From contig NC_052506.1 in NCBI RefSeq assembly GCF_014356525.2, positions 29,097,637 through 29,161,636 on the forward strand: DNA of 64,000 nucleotides, in the 5' to 3' direction. Both the position numbers and the translations under genes were made by a program. The DNA comes from Nilaparvata lugens (taxonomy: Eukaryota; Arthropoda; Insecta; Hemiptera; Delphacidae). Position 1 is the stretch's first letter. Each line of letters begins with the position of its first letter. Of the stretch, positions 1-11,522 are shown one piece after another. The notes beneath the pieces were generated by a model. It saw only the letters and a program-made list of their open reading frames with translations, searched no databases and had not been told where the DNA came from.

Positions 1-1350
1 TAATGAATAAAGCCGAATTTGACTCTCAATCTCTCTACTCTCATCAGTCGTTTCTGGTAGAGGGTGTGCATTAGATGCACACATTAAATAGTAGGTTTGT
101 GATACAAAAATTTGAGCCTAGTTTCATCTCTGAGACAACCTGTTGAAGGACCTTGGAAAGAAAAATTGATCGTTCAAGTAGCTGCTGATTAAATCAAATA
201 TTTCCATTGTCTGTTGAAAAGGAAGAGAGATGAAGATAGATATTTGATATTATTTATTTGATTACATATTTCGTTGCCAGGTCCGATAAGACCTATGAAG
301 AACACTAAAACATGATGGGCAATAAACATAACAATCTTAAATAGAAGTGAATACTGTACAAAAAGAATCACTTATCAAACTAAGTAGTTATAATAAATCA
401 TGTGTTAGATATACAATCAAAATACAGTGAACTTATTACTTATCAAGCGATGAGAGAAGATAAAGAGCGCGGAAGCTTAAAGTGAAAAAGATGAAAAGAA
501 GAGGGAAATGAACATAATTGATGATAGGATTGTTTTAATTAATCGTAATGGGCGGAGTTATCATAATTATGGAATAGGTGGAAACGAGAAAAGAGGGTTG
601 AGAAAGAAAGAAGAGAAAGGGAGAGAGAGTGAGAGAGAGGAAATTAATAGCTGCGGTTACAACATTTTTGGTAATGTTATTCGAGAACATTTCGTGATTC
701 AAGAAACATACAGTATTTCATGATGAGTACATGGAGAGAGCAAGTGGGTTACACCATTAAGCATCACTAACTTGATTGCTCTTTCAAAATGCACAGGTTG
801 AATGTATTTTTCAACAGTGTTGAATGTGTTGTTTAAAGTGAGGTGATGGTTGTTACATCTTAGGTTTCTGCGAGAAGTGAAAATCATAAAAATTATTTTC
901 GAATGATTTCTTCAATTCCATCAAACATTTATATTTAATTACAACTCTTCAACTTAATCTTTTCAACTCTCCAACTCGCAGACTTTTAATACAACAGGAG
1001 AATATCGGGGATTGAATTCTCATAACACATCAAGCGTCCAGAGTGAACGCTGGTAAAAGAAAGGGCAGGTGATAACGTGTCCTATCGATATTATAAATAA
1101 AAACCATTAATAATTTGAATTACTTAAAGAAAAAAATATACTGTCAACAAACCCAGTGGCAGAAAGAGGAGGTCATACTGCAGGCTGGTTGTTAGCGTAT
1201 GAAGATTTCTCATCCACAAACCTGAAACTGGGATGAGAAAGTTTTTATTTTTATTCATCTTTCACGATGACTGATGGAAATTCAAATCTGTAGATTATCT
1301 GTTTTTCACTTAGTATTATTCTATAATCTGCTTTCGATTTTTACCACAAA
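1..1350. other. A+T-rich non-coding DNA, no gene seen
   Basis: No ORF here has a recognisable domain or good coding character. The only notable composition is a polypurine stretch at about 578-642, made of GA and GAA runs with scattered breaks. The short ORFs on both strands are what random A+T-rich DNA would give. Confidence 0.6.
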
Positions 1351-1423
1351 GAAAATGATGTTCATGAACATCATGATGTCTTTTTTGTTCATGAAAATCA
1401 TGATGTTCATGAACATCATTTTC
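1351..1423. repeat. Paired palindromes forming a 25-bp inverted repeat
   Basis: Positions 1355-1374 and 1400-1419 hold the same perfect 20-bp palindrome (core GTTCATGAAC). The flanks extend it, so 1351-1375 and 1399-1423 are reverse complements over 25 bp with a 23-bp spacer. The spacer contains a further partial copy (TTCATGAAAATCATGATG). The ORF crossing it reads as Met/Phe/Ile-rich low-complexity peptide and is not credible as protein. Confidence 0.8.
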
Positions 1424-1744
1424 ATTGTGTTTCAGATAGATTGCGAGTCAAACAGTGATTTTCTTTTATTTAGTCAGCTATTGAGTGTGTTCAAGTATTC
1501 ATTCCTATTTGTCCCTGCATAGCGATTATAGTACTCAATCCAAATCCAACGCCACGATCGATTCTGCTTTATATTTTTCTGTAGACATCAAGCCATACTA
1601 TACTAACTGCGCGAAGCATAAGTTTATTCTATTCACGAACCTGTTAGTTACACCAATTGACTTATTCAATTTTAATATGCTTAACAAAACGGTAAAATCG
1701 ATTTGAGTCAATATTGTTGTAAGAAAGCTTATTGCGCTCTATGA

Positions 1745-2141
1745 TTGGTTGAAGAGACCGCCGGTAGTTGCGCGCGCATCTGTTTTGGACTTGGAACAAG
1801 TTGTGGCTTGCAGCAGCCGGCCGGCTCAGTCTTGCCGGAACCGCGGTGCCGTGAATATCGTTCCCTCCGTCAACAGCATCGTTCCAACAACGCGTGTCTC
1901 CCAAACAACATCAGAAAAAGTTGTCAGGGCTTTGTCAGAACAGAGAGAGAAAATATGTCTCTTGAAGAAACAATGTTGGCTGCATAACCAGTGGACTCGG
2001 CTTCCTCTTACCTGCTCCGATAAAGGAGCACAAAAACAATACCCGTGAAGGTTTTTGTTGGAAAAACAAACAGGGAACTTTTCCACCAAGTCGACGGTAG
2101 CTCAGTACTCGGAGAAGTTGTGTGTAAACATCAGTGAGAAA
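1745..2141 (+). promoter_or_regulatory. Candidate promoter and 5' leader, CpG-rich
   Basis: From about 1745 to 1910 the sequence is clearly richer in G+C and CpG than its surroundings (CCGCCGG, GCGCGCGC, GCCGGCCGG, CCGCGG). It contains TCAGTC at 1826-1831, which fits the arthropod initiator consensus. A start there would give a leader of about 310 nt to the ATG at 2142. No TATA box sits at the expected distance. The assignment is inferred from composition plus the downstream signal-peptide ATG and splice donor. The exact start site is a guess. Confidence 0.35.
1955..1987 (+). other. Upstream ORF in the candidate 5' leader
   Basis: ATG at 1955 opens a 10-codon ORF (MSLEETMLAA) ending in TAA at 1985-1987, in a different frame from the candidate exon-1 start at 2142. 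If the leader is transcribed as proposed, this uORF could lower translation of the main start. It depends wholly on the promoter assignment. Confidence 0.25.
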
Positions 2142-2220
2142 ATGTTGTGTTTGTTTGTTTCCATTCTGCTCATCATCGGGGTGCAGAGACCTACTTCGGT
2201 TCATGGAGTTCCCGCCAGAG
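2142..2220 (+). CDS. Candidate first coding exon of a secreted or membrane protein (partial)
   Basis: ATG at 2142 has a good context (A at -3) and opens 26 codons plus one base before the sequence AG|GTGAGT, a textbook splice donor at 2221-2226. The encoded N-terminus starts MLCLFVSILLIIGV and ends PTSVHGVPAR. A hydrophobic core followed by small polar residues with Val-His-Gly is a plausible secretory signal peptide with a cleavage region. The exon would end in phase 1. The frame is open upstream to 2055, but only from a TTG, so 2142 is the first ATG. I do not recognise the gene family because nothing beyond the signal peptide is visible. No second exon was found, so the first intron would be long, as is common for neuronal or cell-surface genes in large insect genomes. 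Signal-like ORFs can arise by chance. The support is the combination of CpG-rich leader, ATG context and exact donor. Confidence 0.45.
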
Positions 2221-3612
2221 GTGAGTTGACCAATACGATTTCTCCGTTGATGTGCCTGATGTCATTCGCCAGCTTGTAGATCCTATACGATCATAGAGTT
2301 CTTCCTGACGGAACATTAGTGGAAAATCACGGTATTGATTTTCCAAACTCAATTGAAAAACATAGTTGAAGCGGCATGAGATTTGTTGTGAAAAGAAATA
2401 TTTAAAACCCGTTATAACTTCATAACATTCATTATTTTTTAAAATGAAAACTCTCTTTGGCCAATACATTCAATAATCACTCAAGTAGGCTAATTAGCCT
2501 ACTAAATATTGTTGCTAGGTGGCTCCGTTATCATTCATTAAAATTTTGTTATTCATAAATAATTCAATTAACGTGATATCTATCTATCTATGAATCCTGT
2601 ACATAAAAGAACGCTAACCGCGCGTAAATTAACCTGGTAATTCGGTCTCAGTGGCTTAAGTACCTATTGCGAAATTATCCAATTTTTAGTTTACGAGATC
2701 ATGTTTAGTTCAAGTAGAAAACTAATCAATGATACTCTATTTGTGCCACCATCGACCTACACTGAAAGCTACATGTCTATATCGACCTGACCCCCTGTCC
2801 GTATCATAAGGCCCGTACTTGAAACTTTAAATTTGCTTACATAACATCTACTGTTAACACTACTCCAATAAGAGCAAAACATGAAGAATGAATGAAAATG
2901 ACGAAATTTGGTAAATGAAGTTCATTTTTAATTAGTAATAAGGTTTCAATGACCTTGAAATGAAAAATATCTTTTCTCATTCATTTTTCTGAGAAGTTTG
3001 AGAAATTTCTACGTTAATGACGATAATGAAAATAATTATAATTCAATGTCTCACAAGAAACCAAAAACGTGATCTTCACTATAGTACAAAGTAGAAATTA
3101 ATGTTTTAAAATGTGAAATTTTGAATTGAAACTTACAAGCAGAACCGAGTAAAGAATATTTCTTTTGACAGATCCAAGATTGAAATAACTTTGGTGATCA
3201 CTTTCGTCTGATCTATCTTTATTCGTTATAATACATAACAAAGTTTCGTAACAATCTCTATTCGAACGAGTTCTTTGAATAAAAATCTCAAAATGACGGG
3301 AAACAGACGAATTTCGAAAACAATTAATTCGATTCGCCAAACCTCAATCATAAAGTAAAGATACCGTTGAATTATTATTTGTTATAATCTAAATACTCAG
3401 ATATTTGTATGAATCGTCTCTGCTTCAATGCAATAACGTATCAGCAACTAATAAGAATCAAAAGTAGAGTTGTGAATGAATTTGTAATTGTTATATTGAT
3501 TTTAAAATCTGAACGATTTTTACGGATAAGATTAAATTTTCCAGTCGTACTCAACGTCAAAAGTGAAGAGGATTTTTTGGATTATGATTTGTGAATTAAT
3601 TCTCTAGAACCT
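2221..3612. other. A+T-rich DNA after the splice donor, no gene seen
   Basis: This is presumed intron if the exon at 2142-2220 is real. It contains only short unsupported ORFs and a (TATC)n microsatellite at about 2577-2592. No acceptor followed by a credible coding stretch was found. Confidence 0.5.
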
Positions 3613-5020
3613 TTGCTATTTCGATTTCTTTTGAAAGAAGTCCTCTCTCATTCAAATCCACTTGTGAAATATGGAGGTATTTTCCTGAATTTGAGACTAC
3701 GAGCTTTGTTCAATATGTGCTGGAAAACTCACAGGACCCCTACAGAGTGGGAAACTTCAAATGTGGTGTCGAGTCACAAGAAAAATGATACAGCTAACTT
3801 ATCGTGGAATTAGCCTCTTGAGCACTGCTTACAAGTGATATGCTGATATCCTGAATAGACGCCTGAGAATTATTGCAGAAACACTGATAGGAGAAGAGAA
3901 AATGGGGTTTCGCCGAGGACAATCATGCATGGATGCTGTAGTGCTGATTATGGAGAAAAATCGTTACACAAATTGTAAAACTCACATGGCGTTTATTGTA
4001 AAACTCACATGGCGTTTATTGATTGGCAGAAAGCATTTGACAACGTTTCAAGAGCCAAATTGTGGGACAATGCTCGGAAAATGATATCCCAAACATCTTG
4101 TTGCTGCAATTGTTGTGCATATACCAATACATAATATCGTTATCACGTCCGGCAAAAATAGAAAAACAGAAAAAATTAAAATAAATAAAGGTGTAAGACA
4201 AAGGTGCACAATGTCCCAGACTCTGTTCAACATATACACTGATCAGATTCTAGACATTTGGAATTGATATGTTGACTCAGGGATAAAGCTTTGCAATAAT
4301 GTCTTTATGAATTCTCTACTATATGCAGACGACACTGTGATCATTTTCAACGCGGAATAATATAAACTACAATTCATGCTATTTTCAAGCTAAACGAAGT
4401 TGGGTAGGAATTCGGCATGAGAATCTCACCTCAAAAACCCAAGATAATATCATTCAGAGGAAAGTGGCTAGTCAAATCGAAGATCGAGTTAAACAACCAA
4501 GCATTAGATCAAATGAGAGACTTCAGCTACTTGGGATGCCGCATTTCATTCGATAAGGATGAAGATGTTGGTGAAAAAGTAGCATAATTCACCATGGCAC
4601 TATACGACGAGCTACAGGAAGGTGAACGAGACAAGATACCCAGCTGAAGTTTTGCAGAACAATATCAATAGCGTTAATAGCATACGGTAGCGAGGCCTGG
4701 GTTTTAAACAGAGAAACTGAATCTCGTATACAAGCTGTTGAAATGAGATTTTCACGTGCGGTCAAAGGTTGTAGTAGACTGTATAAGATAAGAAATGTCA
4801 ACATAAGAGCTGAATTTAATGTAGAACCGTTATTGGATATTCTGAAGAAATATCGGGAAAATTGGTCTACTCATTCATTCAGAATGCCATCCAATAGGCT
4901 CCCAATATTAGCATGGGAGTACAAACTCGAAGGAAAGCAAGGCATAGGAAGACCAAGAACGAAATGGATGCCGGTACAGGCCTATAGAGCCTAATCCTTG
5001 TAAGAAGATGATGATAATTT
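3613..5020 (+). pseudogene. Decayed LINE reverse transcriptase (3' part)
   Basis: Pieces of a non-LTR reverse transcriptase lie in order but in shifting frames. Around 3660-3800 is the pre-finger region (PTEWETSNVVS followed by HKK.DTANL). At 3853-3935 comes NRRLRIIAETLIGEE then GFRRGQSCMDAVV. Motif A (FIDWQKAFDNVSRAKLW) is at about 4011-4070 and motif B (GVRQRCTMSQTLFNIY) at about 4190-4240. The catalytic box YADDTVIIF starts near 4322, and the C-terminal arginine-rich GRPRTKWM block is at about 4945-4970. Stops and frameshifts separate nearly every block, and motif B has Arg where Gly is usual, so it is dead. Endonuclease and 5' end are missing. The 3' end is probably the GATGATGATAAT tail near 5005-5017. 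The wording resembles the 'endonuclease-reverse transcriptase' LINEs common in insects. The clade is uncertain. Confidence 0.85.
3972..4017 (+). repeat. 23-bp tandem duplication inside the LINE remnant
   Basis: The unit starting ATTGTAAAACTCACATGG occurs at 3972-3994 and again, identical, at 3995-4017. Since 23 is not a multiple of three, it shifts the frame just before motif A. It is a secondary mutation that arose after the copy lost function, or while it did. Confidence 0.9.
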
Positions 5021-6576
5021 GTGAATTTATCTGCTACCAATTCTGAAATGACTCGAATTGTTAACGTTAGGCACTTATAATATATAACAAGTAATGATAG
5101 TAGAAACTTTGATTTGAAAATTTGTTTCATTATAGTGACTTGATTTGCATGATATGCAGGCTTTGTTCCTTGTGGTTTATTTTTCCACTTCCAAATTACT
5201 TCTCTGCAAGGCTCAAGTACCTACTATGATATTCTTATTACAATAGCAATAAATGGCATATGGTAGTAAGAGCTCGGACACATTCAGTTAGATTTCAGAA
5301 TGAAAATCAGTGACTATTCAGTGAAAAACCGTCTGGCGTTTCAATCAAGTGACAGAAAAGTGAGAAAAATAAGCCGAAAAATGAGAAATGACAAAAAATC
5401 TGGTTATGAGCGATTTAAGTATGGGAATATGAAGTTTTCTAGATACTGCAGCATATTATTTTGTATTTGTAAATAAGGGTCACTTTTAAGCGATAGCTAA
5501 ATTTCTGAGAGCAATTGATGTATGAACCTCCTCTAATACTCTGTGATGAAACATCTCAATAGAGATATATGATAGCTCATATCAGCCAGTACAATATGAT
5601 AGCTCTATCTAGCCAGATGGTGTCTCCATTGCATTCAAATACTATAAATGCCAAAATGATTGCATATGAGTAAGAGAAATTCGCCAGATGCTTTCATTCG
5701 TCAAGTTGCTCCACATGGCACCAATCTGAATGTGCGAATTTTGTTGATGCGACGAGTAAGTTTGGTTGTGGAGGTCGATTTGAGGAAGCCGCGGAATATT
5801 ATTAATTCAGCTAACGCCACCGCGCGACACGTTGAATTTATCGACGCCCGCCGCATCAGCCGAACATCACAGACTCACAGACACACTCTCCAAAGCCCAA
5901 ACACTGACGCCCAAGTGAAGCGTAATGTGACACGGGAACCGTGTTGACTTAGTGTAATCGTTTACTCGCTTTCTTTCTCTGTTGCTTATTGCGTTCTGCA
6001 GGCCTCAAGAGACGCACGATTCGCTTTAAACCAATACCATTCGCCAAAGTTTTGAAAACCAGCACCGCCTCCTCTTCTTCCTAAACCCTCCTGAAATCAC
6101 AGCCTGCACATCTCATACTTTTAAAGTCAATACGGATTTCTTCGTCAAATATTTGAATTCAAATCACACATACGGTCTCGCCTTGCCTGAACTCACTCCC
6201 TCATTCCTCCCTTCATATGTGAGTCTGCAAACTATTTGATGTGGTTCACAACAAGAATTGACTTCACGAAACTGATAGATTTATCTTTTCTTCTTATGTA
6301 GTTATTACTTCCCGATATAACTTTGTGAATTCTATTTTGAGGAATTATTATATAATACATTTTTGTATGGAACTGGATATTGTAGCATGTAGATTGATCA
6401 GAGATTCAATTGAGATTTAGATTTAATTAAGTAATATGTTTACTCAATGTTGAATGATAAGTTGAGGTATTCAATGTATCAATAAATTCATTGACCAAAT
6501 TGACATAAGTTCAATGCTTTTAATGAGCTCACAAAGTGCCATCATTAAACTGGAACACTGTTAACTCCTCAGATAG
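5021..6576. other. No gene seen; one moderately G+C-richer patch
   Basis: An ORF of 95 codons at 5660-5947 lies in a patch with more CpG than its flanks (5780-5945). It has no domain I recognise and no clear splice signals around it, so I do not call it a gene. The rest is A+T-rich and featureless. Confidence 0.5.
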
Positions 6577-7600
6577 CAAAGGAGATTATCAGAGAGGTGT
6601 AGATAAATTACATACCGTTCTCAGTAATAATTGAAAGTAATCATGTAATAATCATTAACATAAGTTTACATAAATATTAGACAATATTTATAGTTATCCA
6701 ATAGAAAAAAATCATGGTAGAAGAATGATCTTTAGTGGAAGAATGATCTTCTTTAGCTTCTGAAGAGCTCACCTATCCAACCTATCCATGATGCAGTCAC
6801 AGTTTCTCAATTTATCTGAACGCTACGATATAACCGTCGATCCTGTCATCTCGATTTTCGATATCCGTCGGTCACGGGTCATACATACAATCATAATACA
6901 TACAGCAATTGCAATGTTGATATGATGATCGATGAACGTGAAATACAGTTATCTGATTGAAGATAATTATTATACGTTAAGACTGTAGCTTCTACTGACG
7001 TTTCAAAAATATCTCTCTAAAAATGATTGTACCATACTGTAGATCTATAAGTGGCATTAGCAATAAATGGATGAAATCGTGAAATGAAAATGCCTAGACG
7101 TTTTTTTTCTCTAAGGCTACTTTTAATATAAATCTCAATACCCTTTTAAATTATTTTGCCATTACATGAAATGGCATTAGTGTCCGAAACATGTTGTGAC
7201 AAAATCATTTAAAAGGGTGCTGAGATTTATATTCTTTCATATGTCTAGATATATTTAGAAACCTCCCCACCACTTACAAGTCTCTGGATTTGCCCTTGCT
7301 TCGTCAACAGAATCAGAAATGATTGTCAAAATGTTACCCAGATTCATCAATTATTCAGAAAGTGTCAGTGGCAAAATATTAATCATCATATAACATTTCA
7401 TTTGTGGACAAATTGATATTCCAAGTGTCATACTTAGAGTGAGGTTACAGAAGAGTTCAGGAAATAAGAGGTGAATAGGAATCAAATTAGAAATAGAAAT
7501 GGAGATCTCACGATTGATCGCGTGATGTTGCCAGCTGTCGGCTGTCCGCCTTTACTATTTCACATTTCACCTCTTCTTATCTACCCTGGTTGGTGGCGCA
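6577..7600 (+). repeat. 1,024-bp tandem duplication, copy 1
   Basis: The segment from CAAAGGAGATTATC to TTGGTGGCGCA is followed at once by a second copy (7601-8624). The copies have the same length and differ at only two bases that I found: T at 6813 versus A at 7837, and C at 6906 versus A at 7930. There is no ORF of note inside and no terminal repeats. It is a recent segmental duplication or an assembly duplicate of two haplotypes, not a transposon with visible ends. Confidence 0.95.
7125..7233. repeat. Palindromic element (about 34-bp arms) inside duplication copy 1
   Basis: An arm beginning AATATAAATCTCA and running into CCCTTTTAAAT..ATTTTG pairs with the reverse complement ending TGAGATTTATATT, with two or three mismatches. 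The loop of about 40 bp holds a smaller hairpin (CCATTACATGAAATGG) and TCCGAAACATGT. It looks like a small foldback element or structured 3' end. An identical copy lies at 8149-8257 because of the duplication. Confidence 0.75.
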
Positions 7601-8624
7601 CAAAGGAGATTATCAGAGAGGTGTAGATAAATTACATACCGTTCTCAGTAATAATTGAAAGTAATCATGTAATAATCATTAACATAAGTTTACATAAATA
7701 TTAGACAATATTTATAGTTATCCAATAGAAAAAAATCATGGTAGAAGAATGATCTTTAGTGGAAGAATGATCTTCTTTAGCTTCTGAAGAGCTCACCTAT
7801 CCAACCTATCCATGATGCAGTCACAGTTTCTCAATTAATCTGAACGCTACGATATAACCGTCGATCCTGTCATCTCGATTTTCGATATCCGTCGGTCACG
7901 GGTCATACATACAATCATAATACATACAGAAATTGCAATGTTGATATGATGATCGATGAACGTGAAATACAGTTATCTGATTGAAGATAATTATTATACG
8001 TTAAGACTGTAGCTTCTACTGACGTTTCAAAAATATCTCTCTAAAAATGATTGTACCATACTGTAGATCTATAAGTGGCATTAGCAATAAATGGATGAAA
8101 TCGTGAAATGAAAATGCCTAGACGTTTTTTTTCTCTAAGGCTACTTTTAATATAAATCTCAATACCCTTTTAAATTATTTTGCCATTACATGAAATGGCA
8201 TTAGTGTCCGAAACATGTTGTGACAAAATCATTTAAAAGGGTGCTGAGATTTATATTCTTTCATATGTCTAGATATATTTAGAAACCTCCCCACCACTTA
8301 CAAGTCTCTGGATTTGCCCTTGCTTCGTCAACAGAATCAGAAATGATTGTCAAAATGTTACCCAGATTCATCAATTATTCAGAAAGTGTCAGTGGCAAAA
8401 TATTAATCATCATATAACATTTCATTTGTGGACAAATTGATATTCCAAGTGTCATACTTAGAGTGAGGTTACAGAAGAGTTCAGGAAATAAGAGGTGAAT
8501 AGGAATCAAATTAGAAATAGAAATGGAGATCTCACGATTGATCGCGTGATGTTGCCAGCTGTCGGCTGTCCGCCTTTACTATTTCACATTTCACCTCTTC
8601 TTATCTACCCTGGTTGGTGGCGCA
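7601..8624 (+). repeat. 1,024-bp tandem duplication, copy 2
   Basis: Second head-to-tail copy of the 6577-7600 unit. The copy-to-copy junction joins GGTGGCGCA directly to CAAAGGAG with no added bases. After 8624 the sequence continues into unique DNA (CTTTCTCACTTCG). Confidence 0.95.
8149..8257. repeat. Palindromic element, copy in the second duplication unit
   Basis: Same structure as 7125-7233, carried along by the 1,024-bp duplication and not independently inserted. Confidence 0.75.
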
Positions 8625-8779
8625 CTTTCTCACTTCGTCCATTTACTATTTATCTTGAGGACTTCCTTCCACTCTGCTTTTTACGTCGCCTCGAACGGCG
8701 AACAGGAAAGAGAGGGAAAGGCTGGAATAAATCCCGACCTGTGATGGTTAAGGGTTTTTGGGTGTGCAAGAGGGATGGT

Positions 8780-8845
8780 GATAGTGCGGTGGGTGGTGAA
8801 GGGTGGAGGGTTCCGAGGTGGTGAGGGGTGGTGGGTTCCGGGGCT
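8780..8845 (+). other. G-run cluster with quadruplex potential
   Basis: Successive GGG or GGGG runs are separated by short spacers (GGGTGGTGAAGGGTGGAGGG, then GGGGTGGTGGG and TTCCGGGG). A GGTTCCG motif recurs at both ends, suggesting a small internal duplication. Strand-specific G-quadruplex formation is possible. No gene is attached to it. Confidence 0.5.
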
Positions 8846-8924
8846 GTGACCTGACAATATTGTCATGCACGCACGCGTCGCCTCCAACGTTGTCTTCCGG
8901 AAGGTCATGTTTTATAAGCCTTGC

Positions 8925-11522
8925 TTCTCAGTTCCTAGAATTTTATTTCCTCACCTGACTTTTAGAGGCATTATCCTTCAGACACCATCCTCAATATCAG
9001 TATTTGTGTGCGATTCGTCCCGGTTATGAAATATATTATACATAGTATATTCCATTATGTATTTACTTTGTACTTACATGTTAACTGTGAGATTATATGA
9101 TGTCACTTATCCTACTATATATTATTATTATTGAATCTGAAAGTGATATACCAAAATTGGCTGCTTAGCTTAGAGATGATAGACCTACGCTATTGCTGAT
9201 GGTGTCTGTGAACCGAATTATCGGTATGAGCTATGAGTGATTATCTAGATTCAACTGTAATTTATTTAATTGATTTCATGTGTTGGAAATAAAAAATTTG
9301 AAAGATTCAATCATCTTTCCATGATTCAAGCTCTATTATTCATGAAAATTTCATTTATACTACTGTGTTTCAATGATCGGGATCTCAAATCGGTGCTCAC
9401 TTTTTCATTTTTATAAGATGTAGCTGCTACTATATAATCATAATCAGCTAGCCTTAATGTGGACCATTGACATTAAGTCTGCTTACTTGCTTAAGTAAGC
9501 TCTCTATCTCTCAAGCTCACTATGAGCTCTCAAGTCTCATCAATTCCATTTCATTCAGGTACACAGTTTTCAAGAATGAGGAACTTGACAGTGCACGAAG
9601 ACTATCAAAAACAACAATCCAGTTTGGGAGCTTAAGGAACAGACTTCCTTGGCTAAAACAGCAAGAACAATAATTTGAATGTAAAATCCAGGATGATGCG
9701 CAGAACATTAACACTCTGGAAAATCGGCAATTTTCAGTATGATTCTATTTGTATCTTTACGGTATATTTTTTGTTCTCTGCGGACAAGTTCAGTTAAGAA
9801 TTTGAATAAAAATCGATAATAATGCAAAAAATGTTCATCACTGATGTAATCTTTGGAAATTGAAAAAAGCTCCAACATTTTTAAGGAAGCTAATCTAAGG
9901 CTTAAACCTAAGGAATATTTTCAATATTGAAGGTTAATAGTTTAGATAACTCAAATCCTTCGGTTTTTCTAAACCTTATATTCAAAGATGATTTTAAATT
10001 GCAAATTTAAAGGTGAATATGTTTTCTAAGGGGTTTATATTCAAAAAAATTGAATTTTTTCAACGCATTTGCGTTGGAAAAACGTATTGGGATATTCACT
10101 GATTTAATCATTTTCAGACGAAAGTAATGGGTAACAACGATTTCAGAATATTTTCCAATCTCTTCTCTTTGATCTGAGCTAAACCTGTTTAACAAATCCC
10201 AACACTTCTGCCTGAGTCATTCACAAAAAAAAATATTAATTGAAAACGCAAAAAGTGTCGATTTCAGGAATTGTTGTCGAACTGCTCATATCACAACCGG
10301 AAAACTTGGCCGAATGAATTGTTCGCAGAAAATATTGTGAACAATGATTTTTTTTTGTTGAGATATTTCATTGAACGGTCTGCTATGAGAAAATAATAAT
10401 GATTTTTTGTAAGGGTTTGAGAAGCGTTCGAATCTGCTTTTTCCCATCCTTTTTCCTATTTTCCTACTCTGTTAAAATTACATAGTTGATAGTAATCAAC
10501 ATAATCATTTTCACAACAAGAACCTCTCGGTGAATTTGGAGATACTTATTGTTGAACTCAGTAAAACTGTGTTCTGGTCTAGGGTTTTTGGTGCTTGCAT
10601 GAAAAGTAGAAATAGTATGAATCACAGGAAAAAACTATTGTAGAAACAATATCGGTCATGTTTTTTGAAGAAATTCGAGTGTTCTTTTGCTAACTGTTTT
10701 GCAGAATCCAGAGTTGAAAAAAAAGAAATAACAACTCCGCAGGCTATATACCAGGCTTCACGAACATTCTTTTCTCGATCGCTTTCCCTGTCCAAGATAA
10801 TAATTGGGACGAAATGTAGAGTGAAGAGAAAAAGCTTCAAAGCACGTACAAGTTTCGTTTTCCCTCTCTTCACCTGCGCATTTTAAAGGCTCGTCTACCT
10901 TAAAATAACTGAATTTCACTTTACATGATTTTTGGAAAGAATGTTCTATCACACCTCCAACAAGGAGAAACTCTGAAATACAAGTTTATTCCGAAACTGA
11001 TTACCACCTGGAGTCCTGACAAGAATATTATTTTCATGAAGAGAATTGATCAATTGCGGCGGAAATGCAGAAACTAGGGCGATACATCAAGGTTTTATTG
11101 TTTTGAACAGTATTATCTTGCAATTGGAAACTCTTGAGTATTCTTATTGCTCTTACGGTTTCCAAGCATTCGTGCTCCGCATTTTATCCCTTCTTTCTTC
11201 TGAGAATCTAACATATTTTGTGAATCCTTATTTGTATTCCATAAAATTCATGTTTCACTTTACAGAGACCAAAAGTTAGAGATGATTGTATCTGAAAATG
11301 TAAGGCGAAAATATAGGAGGATTGAATTCAGCAGAGAAGAATCATGTATGCATTAAGAAAATTACTTCTTAGTATATTTTATGGAAACCCATTTTTATCG
11401 GAGAAAGATTTATTATCGAACATGAGAAAGCACAAAAAGTTGTTGATGTTACTCCTCTGATTAATCATCTCTCTCTATCATTTGTCATTGCATTGAACTT
11501 GAGTTACAAATTATAATTATTT
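8925..11522. other. No gene seen
   Basis: A+T-rich DNA with short overlapping ORFs on both strands (for example 9467-9673 and 10665-10886). None has a recognisable domain, codon regularity or consistent splice signals. Confidence 0.5.

Noticed and set aside
7190..7215. Hammerhead-ribozyme-like GAAAC core in TCCGAAACATG
   Set aside because: I could not find the required CTGATGA partner at a suitable distance on the same strand.
8495..8824. 109-codon + strand ORF ending in a G-rich region
   Set aside because: It crosses the right edge of the young 1,024-bp duplication, so its first part is repeated sequence (7471-7600) and its last part is a G-run tract. No domain is seen.
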